Shown piece after piece: positions 1 to 12,191 of a stretch of 64,000 nucleotides of DNA. Both the position numbers and the translations under genes were made by a program. Origin of the DNA: Cylindrodendrum hubeiense (lineage: Eukaryota > Ascomycota > Sordariomycetes > Hypocreales > Nectriaceae); the NCBI GenBank assembly GCA_014621425.1, contig JAANBB010000005.1, forward strand, positions 186,001-250,000, written 5' to 3'. The notes beneath the pieces are model-generated. The model saw only the letters and a list, made by a program, of their open reading frames with translations. It was not told the origin of the DNA and did no database searches. Every line of letters starts with the position of its first letter. Position 1 is the stretch's first letter.

Positions 1-2295
1 TATCCAATTTCCAAGTGTTGACTTCGTGTATTTGAGCACATTACCATTGACAGTAAGTCGAGAGACCTTCTTCGGCACACCAATAACCTCCAAGACCGTT
101 GAGGTGTTGAAGTCTGCTTGGACCGAGAGCGTTGAGCCCTTGACTGAAACAGATCGAACAAGGTATCCACCGTTGACAATTACTGATTCCGGGTTCATGA
201 TTGAGCTCCCAAAAGCTGGGTGGTCGCCATCCCCTGGTAGGTCGGGAACCCAGTAATTGTAGGCGCTGTTGCGGTCTAGCTAGCGTTAGTGGCTTGACAA
301 TATGTGCATCGGCAATACTTGAGCTCACCAAGTAGGTAAATAACAAGAGAATCAGTTTGAATCACCCGTCTCGTTGATGAAGTCTCCCACTGGAATATGC
401 CAACATTCTTCTTGACACTAAACTTCACCCCATCGCCCTCAACGAGCTTAAACTTGGACGCCTTCTTCACGGCGACTTCATGAAGCTCTTCAGGGCCGCC
501 ATAGAGCACAAGCACAGTCTTGTCGGCAAACTTCTTCCATGTGTAGACTTCAGCAGTTGAATAAAGAAGCGTATAATCGCCAACCGGATAGTCGGCAAGG
601 TGGATCTTGGAATCTCTACCATTCAAAGACAATGATCCTCCCAGCTGGGGGACAGTAAGATCCCCGGCCGAGGTTGTGATTTTCAGTTTGTAAGACGTCG
701 ACTCAGTGCTGGTATGGTCTGCATGTCGGGCAACGAAGAATGCGTCGTTGTCTTCGCTGGTGAGAGGAGTAATCGCGATGTCTCCGTTGGTGCTGTACTG
801 TGATGTTGACAGGTTTCCAGGCGTAGATACTGTGTACCCTGGAGACACCCTCAGAAACTGGCCTTGCAGCTTCATCTCAGCATACTTTTCACGAGTAATG
901 GATCTGTCCTCTTTGATCGCCTAGGATTGTTAGCTCCAGTTATTCTGCCGGCCGTGGCAACTTACAGAGCCGTAGTCGTAGGACGTGTAGCCGTCGCAGT
1001 GGCCAAGATTTCCCCAATTAGTCCCTCCAAAGGTCTAGATTATCAGCGATGTAAATTGTCATTCTGGGAGGGGTAAATACCATATATATGTTGAAGATGG
1101 TCACACCGGCCGCCAGGTTATTCTTGTAGAAGACTCGAGCGAACTCATGATTGGTGAGGGCGGCGCATTTGTCAAATCCCCAACCCCCCGGAGGATCAAA
1201 TGCACCTCCTTGAAACTATTCTTCCTGTTAGTTTTTATGCGATCTATAGTGATTTGGGCATGCTACCTCAATGATTGAGTACGGGGTGTTGGGGCTTATC
1301 GCCATGTGCTCACTGTGCCATGTTGTCGGGAGACCGCTCGACGACCACTTGGTGGGGTTGGCCTATATAGTCAGAAATGCCATATTGAGGTGTTATTTAC
1401 GTCAACTTACGCAGTCGAAACCAACTGGATACCCATCATGTCCCTTTTCAAGTTAGTTTTGGATACCTTGGTTGCGCTACTGGAAAACTCACATAAATGT
1501 CCACGGCACCGATCCCGGTTCCGGGTGCGCCAGTTTTACCTTGCCATGCGTCGTTGTTAATCAGCGGAACAACGATTCCGGCATTTCTTGCTTGGTCATT
1601 AACGTATTTCAGATAATTCTGATCTGGGAACGTGACTCCCACGGCAGCACTGTACTCGTTCTCGGGCTGGAACAAGATGACGGGACCACCGTTGGTGATC
1701 TGGGCCTTGGCGATAATAGAGCAGATGTGCGCCATATAGCTATAAATGTCAGATCAATCGCCCACGTCGTGATAAACATGACATACTTGTCAGTGGCGCT
1801 CAAATAATCCTCGTCGCTGGTGCGCAACGTTCCTTTGACTCTCTGCAGCCAACCGGGGAAGCCACCTCCGGATACTTCGGCGTTAATGTACGGACCAGGT
1901 CGAGGCAGCAGATAGATTCCAGCTTCTTGGGCCGCCTCGATAAAAGGTTCTATGTCGAAGATGCCGTCTGATCGAAAGTCGCCCGGCTTGCCTTCCAAGA
2001 GCGCCCAGTCAATGTAGAATGACACCATGTTGAAGCCCATCGCCTTGACTTTCTGGAACAGGTCGAGATAAAGCGATGGCACTGGGAGGCGAAACGGGTG
2101 GATTTCAGCTGAGAATATTGTTGCTCGCTCGCCACGGATGAATAGAGAATGCTCATCCCAAGTAACAATATCTTGAAGAAGATCTCGCTCGAAAGGCGTT
2201 TGCAGAATATCGAATGGTCGCCCTCCACGACTGAGGCTGCGGCCATTGCAGGCGGCTACCGACAGGGCCGTGTATATCGCGGTTGACAGCTTCAT
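1..2295 (-). CDS. GH35 beta-galactosidase, secreted, 3' end outside window
   Basis: Large secreted five-domain fungal beta-galactosidase that would release terminal beta-galactose from plant cell-wall polymers outside the cell. The ATG at 2295 opens a short hydrophobic signal-like N-terminus. The GH35 barrel follows, with the acid/base Glu in QPENEY and the nucleophile Glu in the segment [14 protein letters not shown], then the family hallmark [10 protein letters not shown]. Downstream sequence matches the beta-rich accessory domains and runs off the window at base 1, so the C-terminus is missing. The gene is split by at least seven short introns (for example about 1741-1788, ending before YMAHICS). 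It points away from the M19 dipeptidase. A TATA-like element lies about 90 bases upstream. Family assignment is firm; substrate preference (lactose, galactan or xyloglucan side chains) cannot be read from sequence. Confidence 0.93.
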
Positions 2296-3130
2296 CCTGG
2301 GCGGCTCGCTGATAAACAGTGTGAGATTGAATTGCCGCTACTGCGATTATCGTGGCAAGGTACTCGGTCTTGCTGGCCACGGCCTTATATCATCGGAGCC
2401 GAACGTACGGTCAGTGCTGGTTGTGAAAGAATGCGGAAGAGATCCCGACAATCCCAGGCCCTGGTGCCTACAGCCGCACTGCATATTGGTGGACAATTTG
2501 TATTTATCCAATGGTCAGGCAGTCGCATTTGGGGGAGATCTACCGAGGGGCACGCGGGGTACACGAGGGGGTTTGTGAGGCTATGATTGGAGCTGTTAGA
2601 ACGGTTGATTCCCAGAACTAGGATTCACCATGCGCATTCGAGGCTTGACATGTGGAGATTCGGTTCGGGTATAAAATGGGAGTGCTATTACGGCATCTCG
2701 CGGTCCGGTCTTGCGGAGAGGCCAAACACAGCAGCTCGGCCTGGGAAGCTCTAGGGTAGGTTGTCTTTGCGGGGTCGTGCTGAGCTGAGGCGTTTAATGG
2801 CACCATGGTCGATGATTCGGTACAGAGATGCCCGGCTCGCATGTATCCAGAATAAATGACGAGATTCAAGAGTGGTATGTTGCGCCGGTCTTGTATTCTC
2901 AGAGTGCCTGCCCCACAGCTAAGCCCATGTCGGGAAGCCTGAGCTTCATTCATCGCCTCCGGAAAAGTCCCACACCACAGCCACCAAAGGAGCCAAAATG
3001 ACGCGCAATTACATCACTTGGATCGAGAGTGCAACGGGCCCACCGGATCCTTTCAATGCTGCAAAATAACACGACATCCAGTATGCTCTAAGCCACATTC
3101 ACGCGACGACTAGTGCCATCGCGTGTTTAT
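2296..3130. other. intergenic, GH35 promoter and M19 3' flank
   Basis: No convincing gene. The stretch should hold the GH35 promoter on the left and the 3' flank of the dipeptidase gene on the right. Open frames of 75-111 codons here lack family motifs and splice logic. Confidence 0.5.
2383..2389 (-). promoter_or_regulatory. TATA-like element of the GH35 gene
   Basis: TATAAGG on the minus strand about 90 bases upstream of the GH35 start codon, a plausible core-promoter position. No experimental support. Confidence 0.4.
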
Positions 3131-4545
3131 CTAATCTGAAAGATACAAACCCTCATCTGGAGGCGGCACACCATACCAGTCCAGTCCCAACTTATCCTCC
3201 GGGTCAGGATCTTCCATCTGATAATAGCCATCGTATCTCCACCATTTCCTGTCTTTGAATACGTCCTCAACAGGAAGAACGCCCTCTTTTTTCATCTGAT
3301 CGCGGGTCTCGACAACCCCTCCCCAAACCCTCAAAATATTCTCCCCAATCACCTTAGCCAATTGCTCCTCCGTAGCCCCGCGATCCAGAATAGCCTGTAA
3401 TAAATGAGGATAGCACTTGACATCTTCCAGTCCGGGAATCACACTGGCGATTCCATCAAAGTCGGACCCAAGGCCAACGTGGTCCCAGCCGATGCGGTTG
3501 GCAACATAGAAGAGGTGGTCAATCACCATATCCATCTTGGCCTCTTTGCGCCGTTTTGCGACATGCTCAGGGACAAATGTGACCATGACAATGCCCCCGT
3601 TTGTTGGCACCATGTCCAAAACGTCATCGGGCACATTTCGAGCACAATCGAACACGCCCTTCACGTTGGAGTGAGAGAACATGACCGGGGCGCGAGTCAG
3701 ATTGAGCACCTGCTTGGCACAATCCTCCGAGACGTGAGAAATGTCGATAATCATGCCTTTTCCCCAGTATGAGTACTGATACAATTTACAGGGGTGTGTA
3801 TCATACCTATTCTGTTCATTTCGACTACTGCAGCTCGTCCTAATTGCGACAAACCGCCGTGCACCGGTCCAACCTTGGACGTTGAGCTGTCTGCAAAGGC
3901 GTTGTTACAAACGTGCGTCAAGGTGCACTAAATCAGTCAAAATACTGTCCACATGTAGTCATGCGGTATCTACACTTACGTATCTCACTCCCAACCTATA
4001 AAAGGCTCGGATAATGCCGATGCTATTTCCTGCCATATGCAAGCCCTCGATTCCGATCGAGCACGCAATCTTCCCTGATGCATAGATCGGCTTCACCTCA
4101 TGTGGTTCGCCGACGAGCTGAAATGTTTCTGGGTATGACTCCACAAGACGAAGAGTCAAGTCGATTTGCTCAATCGCATCACGAGCCATGTCTGAGTACT
4201 CTGGGGTAGTAAAGTCCTCGGCAGACCGAAGGCATGGCACGCAAACGGACCAGAACTGGCCACCAACAGCACCTACATAAATTAGTCCATGTTTCGCCGG
4301 AGTCAAACATGTGTTTGCCATGTTATCTGATCTCGCTGACCTTGTCTTAAGCGTGGAATATCTGTCATCCCACGCTCAAACCCTTTTTCCAAGTCAAACT
4401 TGTCGTTATTATGTATCTTCCCATGAAAGCAAGCCCTCGGCTGTTGCGGCAGATCGTTATGACCATCGATAAGTGGCGTTTGGGCTATGACCCTTTTGAC
4501 TCGCTCATCGATGTCAAGCGTCTGATAAGGGTGATTGGAACCCAT
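3131..4545 (-). CDS. membrane dipeptidase-like metallopeptidase (M19)
   Basis: Zn-dependent dipeptidase of the renal-dipeptidase family, hydrolysing dipeptides. I read four exons (4545-4341, 4272-3980, 3927-3807, 3756-3131), all in phase, giving about 414 residues, the normal family length. The first metal-binding motif is DGHNDLP near the N-terminus. The [11 protein letters not shown] segment carries the bridging Glu, HVCNN lies in the third exon, and DISHVS and the segment ending GLGSDFDG are typical M19 blocks. No signal peptide is visible, so it is probably intracellular. It is divergent from the Dal5-like permease with about 530 bases between starts, an arrangement that suggests coordinated dipeptide import and cleavage. 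The open frame extends upstream to 4590 only through a TTG; the ATG at 4545 is preferred. Confidence 0.9.
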
Positions 4546-5079
4546 CGTTAAAAATGGTTTAGGATAGTTACGGCTTGGCAAGATACGCAAACGACAGACG
4601 CGACATGCTTCAATCTTAGCACTTGAACTTCGAGACTAACGACAATATAAATACTCACCTTGCCACGAATCCTTGTGTAGCTATCACACTTTGCCGGAGT
4701 ATGCCGGTTTCCCGCGGACTGTAACCGTGAGAGTGGGCCCTGAGCTGATGTTGGCCGCGGGATAGATAAGCCTCTGCAAATAACACCCGTGAAGACGATA
4801 TGAAAACAAAACGACATGATCCCCGGTCATGATAGGCAGCTTCCACCCAATAGGGCAAGGAAAGCGCTGATCTCGAGTGTTGGTTGCACTTTTTAGACAA
4901 AGCAGTGGGTCCCATTGTCCGCGGAATAGATATGCTCGGTTCGAAAGAGGGAAGTTAAGCCACCCATGCGATAGAGATGACGAATATAAAGCGATAAAGG
5001 TTCCCCGTGTTTATCTAATGTGATGAAAGCAGTCTGAATATTCTCGCAAATTTATGTGCGGTGCTTTCAAAACACAATT
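4546..5079. promoter_or_regulatory. shared divergent promoter, M19 / Dal5-like
   Basis: About 530 bases separate the two divergent start codons. No coding signal was found. A bidirectional control region is inferred from orientation only. Confidence 0.4.
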
Positions 5080-6741
5080 ATGTCTTCAGAAAAAAGAAAC
5101 CTGGACCCTTGTTCTTCGAACCCTGGTTCCATCAAGGATGGTGTCATCAACAACATTTCAACTTCCGAGGTTCTGAATCTCTATCGCGGTAGTAATGAAG
5201 AAGAGATTAGCGAAGAGGAAGCCCGATCCTTGAGATGGAAGCTCGACCTACGGCTGATGCCGCTGCTCTGCCTCACCTATGCGTTGCAATCCATCGACAA
5301 GAACACTCTCAGCTACGCCGCCGTGTTTGGCCTTCAAGAGGACCTTGACCTTGTAGGAACGGAATACTCATGGACGGGTGCTATCTTTTACCTCGGTTAC
5401 ATGATCTGGGAGTTTCCCACGAACATGATGCTGCAGCGTTTGCCGATCAATCGGTTTATGGCGGGCACCGTAAGCTTACTCCTTCCCTATTGACTTCCTG
5501 GACCTAATATGAAATAGGTTATTCTCTGGGGGTCAATTCTAATGTGCCATGGTGCTGTTAAAAACTTTGCCAGCCTCGCTGCCGTCCGCACCCTTCTCGG
5601 TGTTTTCGAAGCCTCCATCAACCCGGGAACCATGCTTTTGTTCAGCATGTACTACACTCGCTCAGAGCAACCTTTGCGCATGGGAATCTGGGTTGGATCA
5701 GCTGGATTCGGCTATGTTGTTGCCGGCATTGCGAGCTTTGGCATTGGTCATATCCAATCTTCACTGGCAGCATGGAGGCTCATGTTTATCATCTGGGGAT
5801 CGATAACCACTGCCTGGGGAATTATTCTGTGGCTTACTCTTCCAGACGCCCCAACTCGAGCAAAATTCCTGACAGAAAAGCAGAGGGCTCTTGTGGTGGG
5901 TCGAGTGAAGGATAATGGAACTGGCATCGAAAACAGAACTTTCAAGGTCAAGCAGTTCTGGGAGGCCATGTCGGACCTCAAAACTTGGCTCTTATTCTTG
6001 TTCGCAGTCACGAGTAACTCTCCTAACGGCGGCCTGTCTGCTGTAAGTATGGATGTATCTTTAAAATACATGCAAATGCTGACTGGTCCAAGTTCCAAGG
6101 TCTCATCATCAAGGGAGCGGGCTTCAGCACACTGCAAACTACTCTCCACCAGATGCCTTCTGGAGCCGTCCAGCTTATTGCCTGCCCCCTAGCATGGTAA
6201 GCGCAGATTAAACGCTCTCGTTGACGTGTTAATAACTTTAATTAGCTACTTTGCCACTCGATTCGCCAACTGCCGTATTCTGATCATGCTGCTTGCACTT
6301 GTTCCCTTTCTTGTGGGCATTTTAGGGCTTCGACTCATATCTGAGGAGAACCCTTACGGTCGATTAGCGTGCCTTTGGATCTCGTTCTCATACACTGCAA
6401 CGTGGACGCTCAGCATGTCCATCGCCACCGCCAACACTGCCGGCCATACGAAAAAGATCACTACAAATGCTATGCTTCTGATCGGATACTGCCTTGGCAA
6501 CTTCGTGGGACCGTTCTTCTTCAAGACCGGACAAGCACCACTGTACCCACTGGGTGTTGGAATGATGTTCTTTTGCATTGCGGTTCAGGTGTTCTGCCTC
6601 GTGGCCATCTGGGTGCTGTTTTGGTTCAGAAACAGGTCGAGGCGCGAGCTGCACGAGACGTCAAACGAGAGACAGGCTTGGGAAAGAGGGTTGTTGGACG
6701 AGACCGATCTAGAAAATGAGTACTTCAAGTACGTCTACTAG
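5080..6741 (+). CDS. MFS transporter, allantoate permease (Dal5/ACS) family
   Basis: Twelve-segment major facilitator of the anion:cation symporter group, which includes allantoate, nicotinate, pantothenate and dipeptide carriers at the plasma membrane. Exons 5080-5469, 5518-6042, 6093-6196 and 6246-6741 join in phase to about 504 residues. Family marks include the LRWKLDLRLMPLLCLTYALQ entry to helix 1, SIDKNTLSYAAVFG, WEFPTN and TLLGVFEASINPG. The C-terminal tail is acidic and cytosolic. The open frame reaches back to 5056 only through a GTG; the ATG at 5080 is chosen. The adjacent divergent dipeptidase favours a dipeptide substrate, which yeast Dal5 is known to carry, but this is inference. 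Confidence 0.92.
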
Positions 6742-7350
6742 ATCGGTGTAATGGCTTCTACTATAGAAAGTGGTTCTCATTAAGAACTTTTGTTGGGCTG
6801 AGACGATTTTTCACCACTCCATGCATTCATTCGTCCTTACGTCCGCAGGTGGAGAGGGGCTAGAGGGCACCATAATGGGGTAATTTGAGTCCCTGTAAAT
6901 AATGAGATTCCATAAGTCATAATGGGTCGACAAATGAACATGAAATGAGGAGAGAATTCTGCCGGTATTCTCGGGAAGTAAGGCTAATGCCATCGCCAAG
7001 CCGGCAAAATAGGTTGTTTAAATCACCCCGCACTCAAAAACCGAGTGGATCGACGGTAGTGCATTCACAGCCCGGTCGAATGACGACCCCACACTTTACC
7101 TCTTAAGGCATCTCGCCTTCAAACCTGATGATATGAAGGCTCGTTAAATTAATGCTCCAATCATACTGCACTAGTCTAGCTAATGTGGAGTATCATATAG
7201 GCTATAATCGCCAGACTAAAAGCATGGACTGAAATTGTTGACTGTTGTGTAGAGCGGACTTAAATAGGAGCTGAATGCTCTGTCATGGTTCTTCTTGTAG
7301 AGGAAGAATTCATCAGTCAGAGCTACTGTCTAGGCTTCGATTGACTTAAA
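6742..7350. other. intergenic, GH10 promoter
   Basis: No gene seen. It holds the 3' end of the permease gene and the GH10 xylanase promoter, with candidate XlnR and CreA sites (separate entry). Confidence 0.5.
6982..7092. promoter_or_regulatory. candidate XlnR and CreA sites upstream of GH10
   Basis: GGCTAA at 6982-6987 fits the XlnR/Xyr1 core GGCTAR. CCCCGC at 7026-7031 and CCCCAC at 7087-7092 are reverse matches to the CreA consensus SYGGRG. They lie 260-370 bases before the GH10 start, a normal distance. The motifs are short and will occur by chance, so binding is inferred only. Confidence 0.3.
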
Positions 7351-8559
7351 ATGCTATTCGAATATTTGATTGTTCCGCTGCTCGCAGCTTCCCTGCCTAC
7401 TGCTTCAGCACAGCTTGACGTTTGGGCCAGGAAAGCCGGGCTCAAGTATTTCGGAGCAGCAACCGACTCACCAGGTCAACGGGAGCGAGCTGGCTATGAA
7501 GATGCCTATCCACGATATGATTCCATTCTGAGAAACACCCGGGAATTCGGCCAGATCACACCGACGAATGGCCAGAAGGTTAGTGAAACACATTGTGCTC
7601 GTACTTCTTGCATCCCTTTTGCCTACAACAATACCGAGTAAAATCTGACTTTTAAAGTGGACGTTTGTCGAGCCTGAGCCTGGGGTTTTTAACTTTACCG
7701 AGGGCGAGATTGTGTCGTCGATTGCCGCCGAGACTGGGCAGTATCTGCGATGCCACGCACTGGTGTGGCACTCTCAGCTTGCCCCTTGGGTAGAGACTAC
7801 AGATTGGACTCCGAAGACCCTGACGAAGGCTATAAAGAGACACGTTAATAAGGTTGCAAGCCATTGGCGAGGCCGATGCTACGCCTGGGATGTCGTCAAC
7901 GAGGCTCTCAATGAAGATGGCACCTACCGAGAGTCGGTCTTCTACAAGGTCCTTGGGGAGGACTACATCAAAATCGCATTCCGAGAGGCGGCGAAGGCTG
8001 ATCCACACGCAAAACTGTACTACAACGACTACAACCTCGAGTCTCCAAGCGCAAAGTCGGAGGGAGCCATCAGAATCGTCAAGATGCTCCAAAAAGACGG
8101 GATCAAGGTAGACGGTATTGGAATGCAAGCACACCTGGTCGCGCATCGGGCGCCGAGCCTCGACTCCCAGATCGCTGTGATCAAGAGTTATGCCAAAACA
8201 GGTGTTGAAGTGGCTTTGACCGAGTTGGATGTCAGAATCGAGTTACCAGTCAACGAAACCAACCTGGCATGGCAAAAGGAGGCCTATAAAAATGTTAGTG
8301 TCTTGAATCCCTTACCTTGGTTGATGCTAACATCAGTATACAGTCTGTCGGTGCCTGCGCCCAAGTCAAAGCGTGTGTTGGTATCACAATCTGGGATTTC
8401 TATGACCCCTTCAGCTGGGTGCCGTATGTTTTCGATGGAGAAGGTGCAGCTCTTCTGTGGTTCGATGATTTTAGCCGCCACCCGGCATACTATGGAGCAT
8501 TGGATGCGCTCAAGAACGCCACTGTTCACTGTCAGAAAAAGGGAAAGCATCACTGCTAG
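7351..8559 (+). CDS. GH10 endo-1,4-beta-xylanase, secreted
   Basis: Retaining endo-xylanase that cuts the beta-1,4 backbone of xylan outside the cell. Exons 7351-7578, 7658-8293 and 8344-8559 join in phase to about 359 residues. The N-terminus is a clear signal peptide ending near TASAQ. The GH10 barrel carries acid/base Glu158 in WDVVNEAL and nucleophile Glu265 in LTELDVR, plus the HALVWHSQ and GIGMQAH blocks and the WDFYDPFSWVP loop. There is no cellulose-binding module or linker, so it is a single-domain enzyme. It is tail-to-tail with the Zn2Cys6 regulator at 8796-10464. Upstream motifs fit xylan induction and glucose repression. Confidence 0.95.
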
Positions 8560-8795
8560 GGAAGGCTAAGTTAGGGTTGTATCGTTAGTATTGTCCATAG
8601 GGTTCCTTTGCCTGACCGGCACTCGGGCACTTGAAAATCGATATGGTATCTGATTAATGGCAATTGTGATGCAGTCTATTACGCTTAACCCAGTAATATT
8701 CACCAAGACTCTAAAACTTGCTTGATGACTTCATTATCTCCACACCTCCAATACTCAACTTAGCAATCGAGATTTGTGTTAAGATTGCTGAGATA

Positions 8796-10464
8796 TCACC
8801 AACCATACCGCACACCTTCCCGCACGCGGCACGTCTGTAAAGGGTTAACGGTCCATATCAGAGATCCTAACGAATCCATGCCCTTGCACCACTGAACCAA
8901 GTCAGGCATTAATTCTTTGGATGATTTAATCGCCTCCGAGATCCGACAGTCCACCAGATGCTTCGTAAGTAGGACGACATCGGTCTTTCTCGTTGATAAA
9001 TATCGATCATATTCCAGAATCCAGGTCTTGACTGTAGAAGCTTCCCATATACCACGAGTACATGGCAGAGGGGCATCGCTGAGGCCACTGCCATCTGTAC
9101 AGCCGACCCTGTCTTGACTTATGACACCTTGGAGTACAAGGTCAATGATGCCGTAAATACACATTAGCCTAAGTATTGATTAGTAAAAGGGTCTACAATA
9201 CGATATCATTGGGTTATTATTAACAGTACCTTCGCATCATCTCCCGGAATATCCACTCCCGATGATTTGGTCGTATCGTGGAAGACTCAGATCGCCATTC
9301 GTAATTGGTTGCAAGATCCCAATAATTATCCTTGATCCAACGAATTAGCATCATGGCTCGAGGACTCTACGCCAATTCAATGTTTGATGTGGAAAATCAA
9401 AGAATAACTTAAGGAAACATGCCCGATCTGTACGTACAATAGCAGCCGTGAGGAGAACGCGAACATCATTCTTCTCCACGGATTTAGGATCATCTGCTTG
9501 CAGCAATAAGAAAACAGTCATGGCCTGTGAAGCCTCAAGCCGCTCCTGAACACTGAAATTTCGGTACTGCGGTGTGATTAGCCGGGGAATAATGAGTCTT
9601 ACAAAAGCCAGACTAGAGCTAGCGGTATTCGGTTTCACTCACCTCTCTTCTCAACCTTACCACCTCCGCGTAGATCATGTCCCAAACAAAAGCCGCATTC
9701 GCTGCTGTACTTGAGTAGAACATTTGGACGAGTCCGGCACACACAGCCAGCACCTTGGGAAGACATTGATGTTTTCCAGTAGCGGCACACTCCGGGGCAA
9801 GCTCCTCGTTTATATGGCACGGGGCCTTGATGAATGGAGGGAGTTGGTAGCCCTCAATCAGCATTTTAGGATAGCTGGTCAGTTGACCGACGATAATGAC
9901 GGTAAGCATACAGTCGGTGAGATTTTTCCGCGTCTCAAGATATCGCACATCAGAGGATTTCCCTGTTGCTAACACGCCAGAGTTGTCTTCCTTTTGGTGA
10001 GCGGAACTTGTCGATAATTCAGACTCCACAGTGAAAGGCTCAAAGAAATGTTGCTCAGAAAACATGTTGCTAGGGCTGAATAGCGAAGAATCTATTTGAA
10101 TAGCGCCTGTGTCAAATAACTGTAGTTCCAGTTCATTAGAGCTACCATATGTTTCTGAACTGGTCCAGTTCATGTGCGAGATATCGATTTCATCAGTAAC
10201 CAGCTCTGTGTCGATGGCAGCCAAGGTCGGATCCAGATCCACATTGATACTCCTAGGTTCTATCTCGACTGGACTCCGAGAGAGTTGTTTCTCTGGATTG
10301 CGGGTCGATAATAAGGGGTAGGGTTCATATCGCTCACGTTCTCCCCCGTCGTAGGTGCATTGGGCTTTCCTCTTGGCACATCTAGAGCAGGCGGGTACGG
10401 CTCTGTCGCAGCTCAGCTTCGAATCTCTGCAGCGGATGCAGGACTTTTTGCGAGATAAGGGCAT
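8796..10464 (-). CDS. Zn2Cys6 transcription factor
   Basis: Fungal-specific binuclear zinc cluster regulator of about 486 residues. The zinc cluster starts at residue 9 (CIRCRDSKLSCDRAVPACSR, completed by the Cys of QCTYDGG), directly after a basic N-terminus. Four exons read in phase: 10464-9643, 9566-9438, 9366-9230 and 9168-8796. The middle region is acidic and Ser-rich. The C-terminal part has no motif I can name beyond general helical character. It is divergent from the Gal80-like gene at 11012 with about 550 bases between them, and tail-to-tail with the GH10 xylanase, so it is a candidate local regulator of either. Targets are unknown. Confidence 0.9.
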
Positions 10465-11011
10465 TCCGGAGAAGAGACGAATGAAAGAAGGCGGTGATAA
10501 TTTCGGGCTTTCTGCGTATTGCGTTGTCCAATCAGACGGAGTTGGATGAAAGTGGTCGCCGCCTTCAGCTGAGGGAGGAGACGAAATTGGGAGTCCCTGG
10601 CATACGAAACTCGGAGTTCAAGCGGGTCCGCGAGCAGATCCAAGGATGACAAATCGTGGACTTAGCCAATGAGAGACAGGGATTTCCCAACTTTCGGAGT
10701 TCAAGCGGGTCGGTGGTCAATCCACAATTGGACGCAATCCATGCTCTCACATTTGGAGCACGCTAATGAGTCGCCAACACTTCGAGGTCCGAGAATCTAA
10801 AGATATCATCTCGGAGCTCAAACTCAATGCGATTGCGATGTGGAGAAATTCTGTAGAAAGCTGGGACTTCATTGGGAATCACTTGGCGATGCCTGAGTGG
10901 AAAATACTATAAAGTGGCCTCCAGGCACCATCTTGACCGAACTAAATATCATAACACTTTCGCGCATCTGTTTCACACCATCATTCTTCAGCCTTAAACT
11001 ACAAATCAATC
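10465..11011. promoter_or_regulatory. divergent promoter, Zn2Cys6 regulator / Gal80-like
   Basis: No coding signal. It separates two divergently transcribed genes of putative regulatory function. The phrase GGAGTTCAAGCGGGTC occurs twice, near 10614 and 10697, an 83-base spaced repeat that could be a binding element or a small duplication. Confidence 0.4.
10908..10913 (+). promoter_or_regulatory. TATA box of the Gal80-like gene
   Basis: TATAAA about 100 bases before the ATG at 11012, a normal core-promoter position. Confidence 0.45.
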
Positions 11012-12191
11012 ATGGCTCCTATCCGCGTTGGCCTCATTGGCCTTAGTTCTGTTAGCACCGGTGGCATCGGAGCCGGTGAATGGGGCATCCAGCATCTGAA
11101 TTCCATTCAGAGTTCCCCTCACTTCGAGCTTGTTGCCATCTGCAATTCGACCATTGAATCGGCTCAGAGAGCCATCAAATTCCATAATCTTTCTTCTAGT
11201 GTTAAGCCCTACGGTTCCGCTGAAGATATCGCCCGCGATCCCAATGTCGATTTGGTGTCTGTGGTAGTACATGTTGACAAACACTACGATCTCGCCAAGC
11301 GCGTCTTGCAGCAAAAGAAGAACATCCTCATCGAATTTCCCGCCACTACCTCTGCTACTCGGACTGCTGAGTTGACAGCTCTGGCCAGAGATATGGGTGT
11401 CCAAGCGTTCATAGGATCACAGGGTCGTTCCGACCCAGCCATACGAAAGCTCAAGGAGCTCGTGGACGACAAGGTCATTGGTGATGTGGTGTGCAGCACA
11501 TCTATGGGACATCTTCCCATGGCTGTCTCCGAAGGCTGGCCACAATCGCAGTCTGGGTTCCTTGACTTTGACTCGAGCCTTAGCCGCAATAACATTGTCT
11601 TAGGCCATGGTAAGTTCACTTATCCAACACAAGCTTCGAAAGGTTATTCTAACTCAGTTTGTAGTGCTTGACTGTTTTATTTCTGTCCTGGGAAGCTTTG
11701 AGACGGTCCAGGCCGTCTTAAAGACTCAGGAAAAGACAACCCAGCTCATTGACGACCAGGGAAAATTTGTGGACCCTAGCTACGAGGTAACGTCTGCCAG
11801 TACTATGTTTATCCAAGGCGTTGTTGAAGGTGGAGCTGCGGCCTCTATGCAACTCCGAAGTTCAACAACCTCGGTCGACGGTCTTGGTCAACGCTGGATC
11901 ATTTCTGGCACCGAGGGTGAAATCATCTTCACCGCTGGCCCTGGGTTTCTTAATTTTGGACTTCCTGACGAAAAGATCATGGTCAAGAAATGGAAAGAGG
12001 AGGCGAAGGAGGTAAACTTTGCACGCGAAGAGGGTGACTATTATGGAAAGGCGGGACTTGTATCCACAAACACACTCAGGTTGTATGAAGCAATTGCCAA
12101 AGGTGAGGCTAATGCGTATACAACTATTGAGCAGTCGCTGAAAACCCAGGAACTGGTTGAGAGGATCAAGAATGGTGCTGTCCGAATATAA
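11012..12191 (+). CDS. Gal80-like Gfo/Idh/MocA NAD-binding protein
   Basis: Two exons (11012-11609, 11665-12191) give about 374 residues: an N-terminal Rossmann domain (IRVGLIGLSSVS) and the Gfo/Idh C-terminal sheet domain. True sugar dehydrogenases of this family have an EKP motif whose Lys is catalytic. Here residues 107-110 read IEFP, so Lys is replaced by Phe. Yeast Gal80, a non-catalytic NAD-binding co-repressor, also lacks it, and the SQGR block near residue 135 resembles Gal80's LQGR. The protein may therefore be a sugar or NAD sensor rather than an enzyme. It shares a divergent promoter with a Zn2Cys6 regulator, a Gal4/Gal80-like pairing. Fold is confident; the regulatory role is inference. 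Confidence 0.85.
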
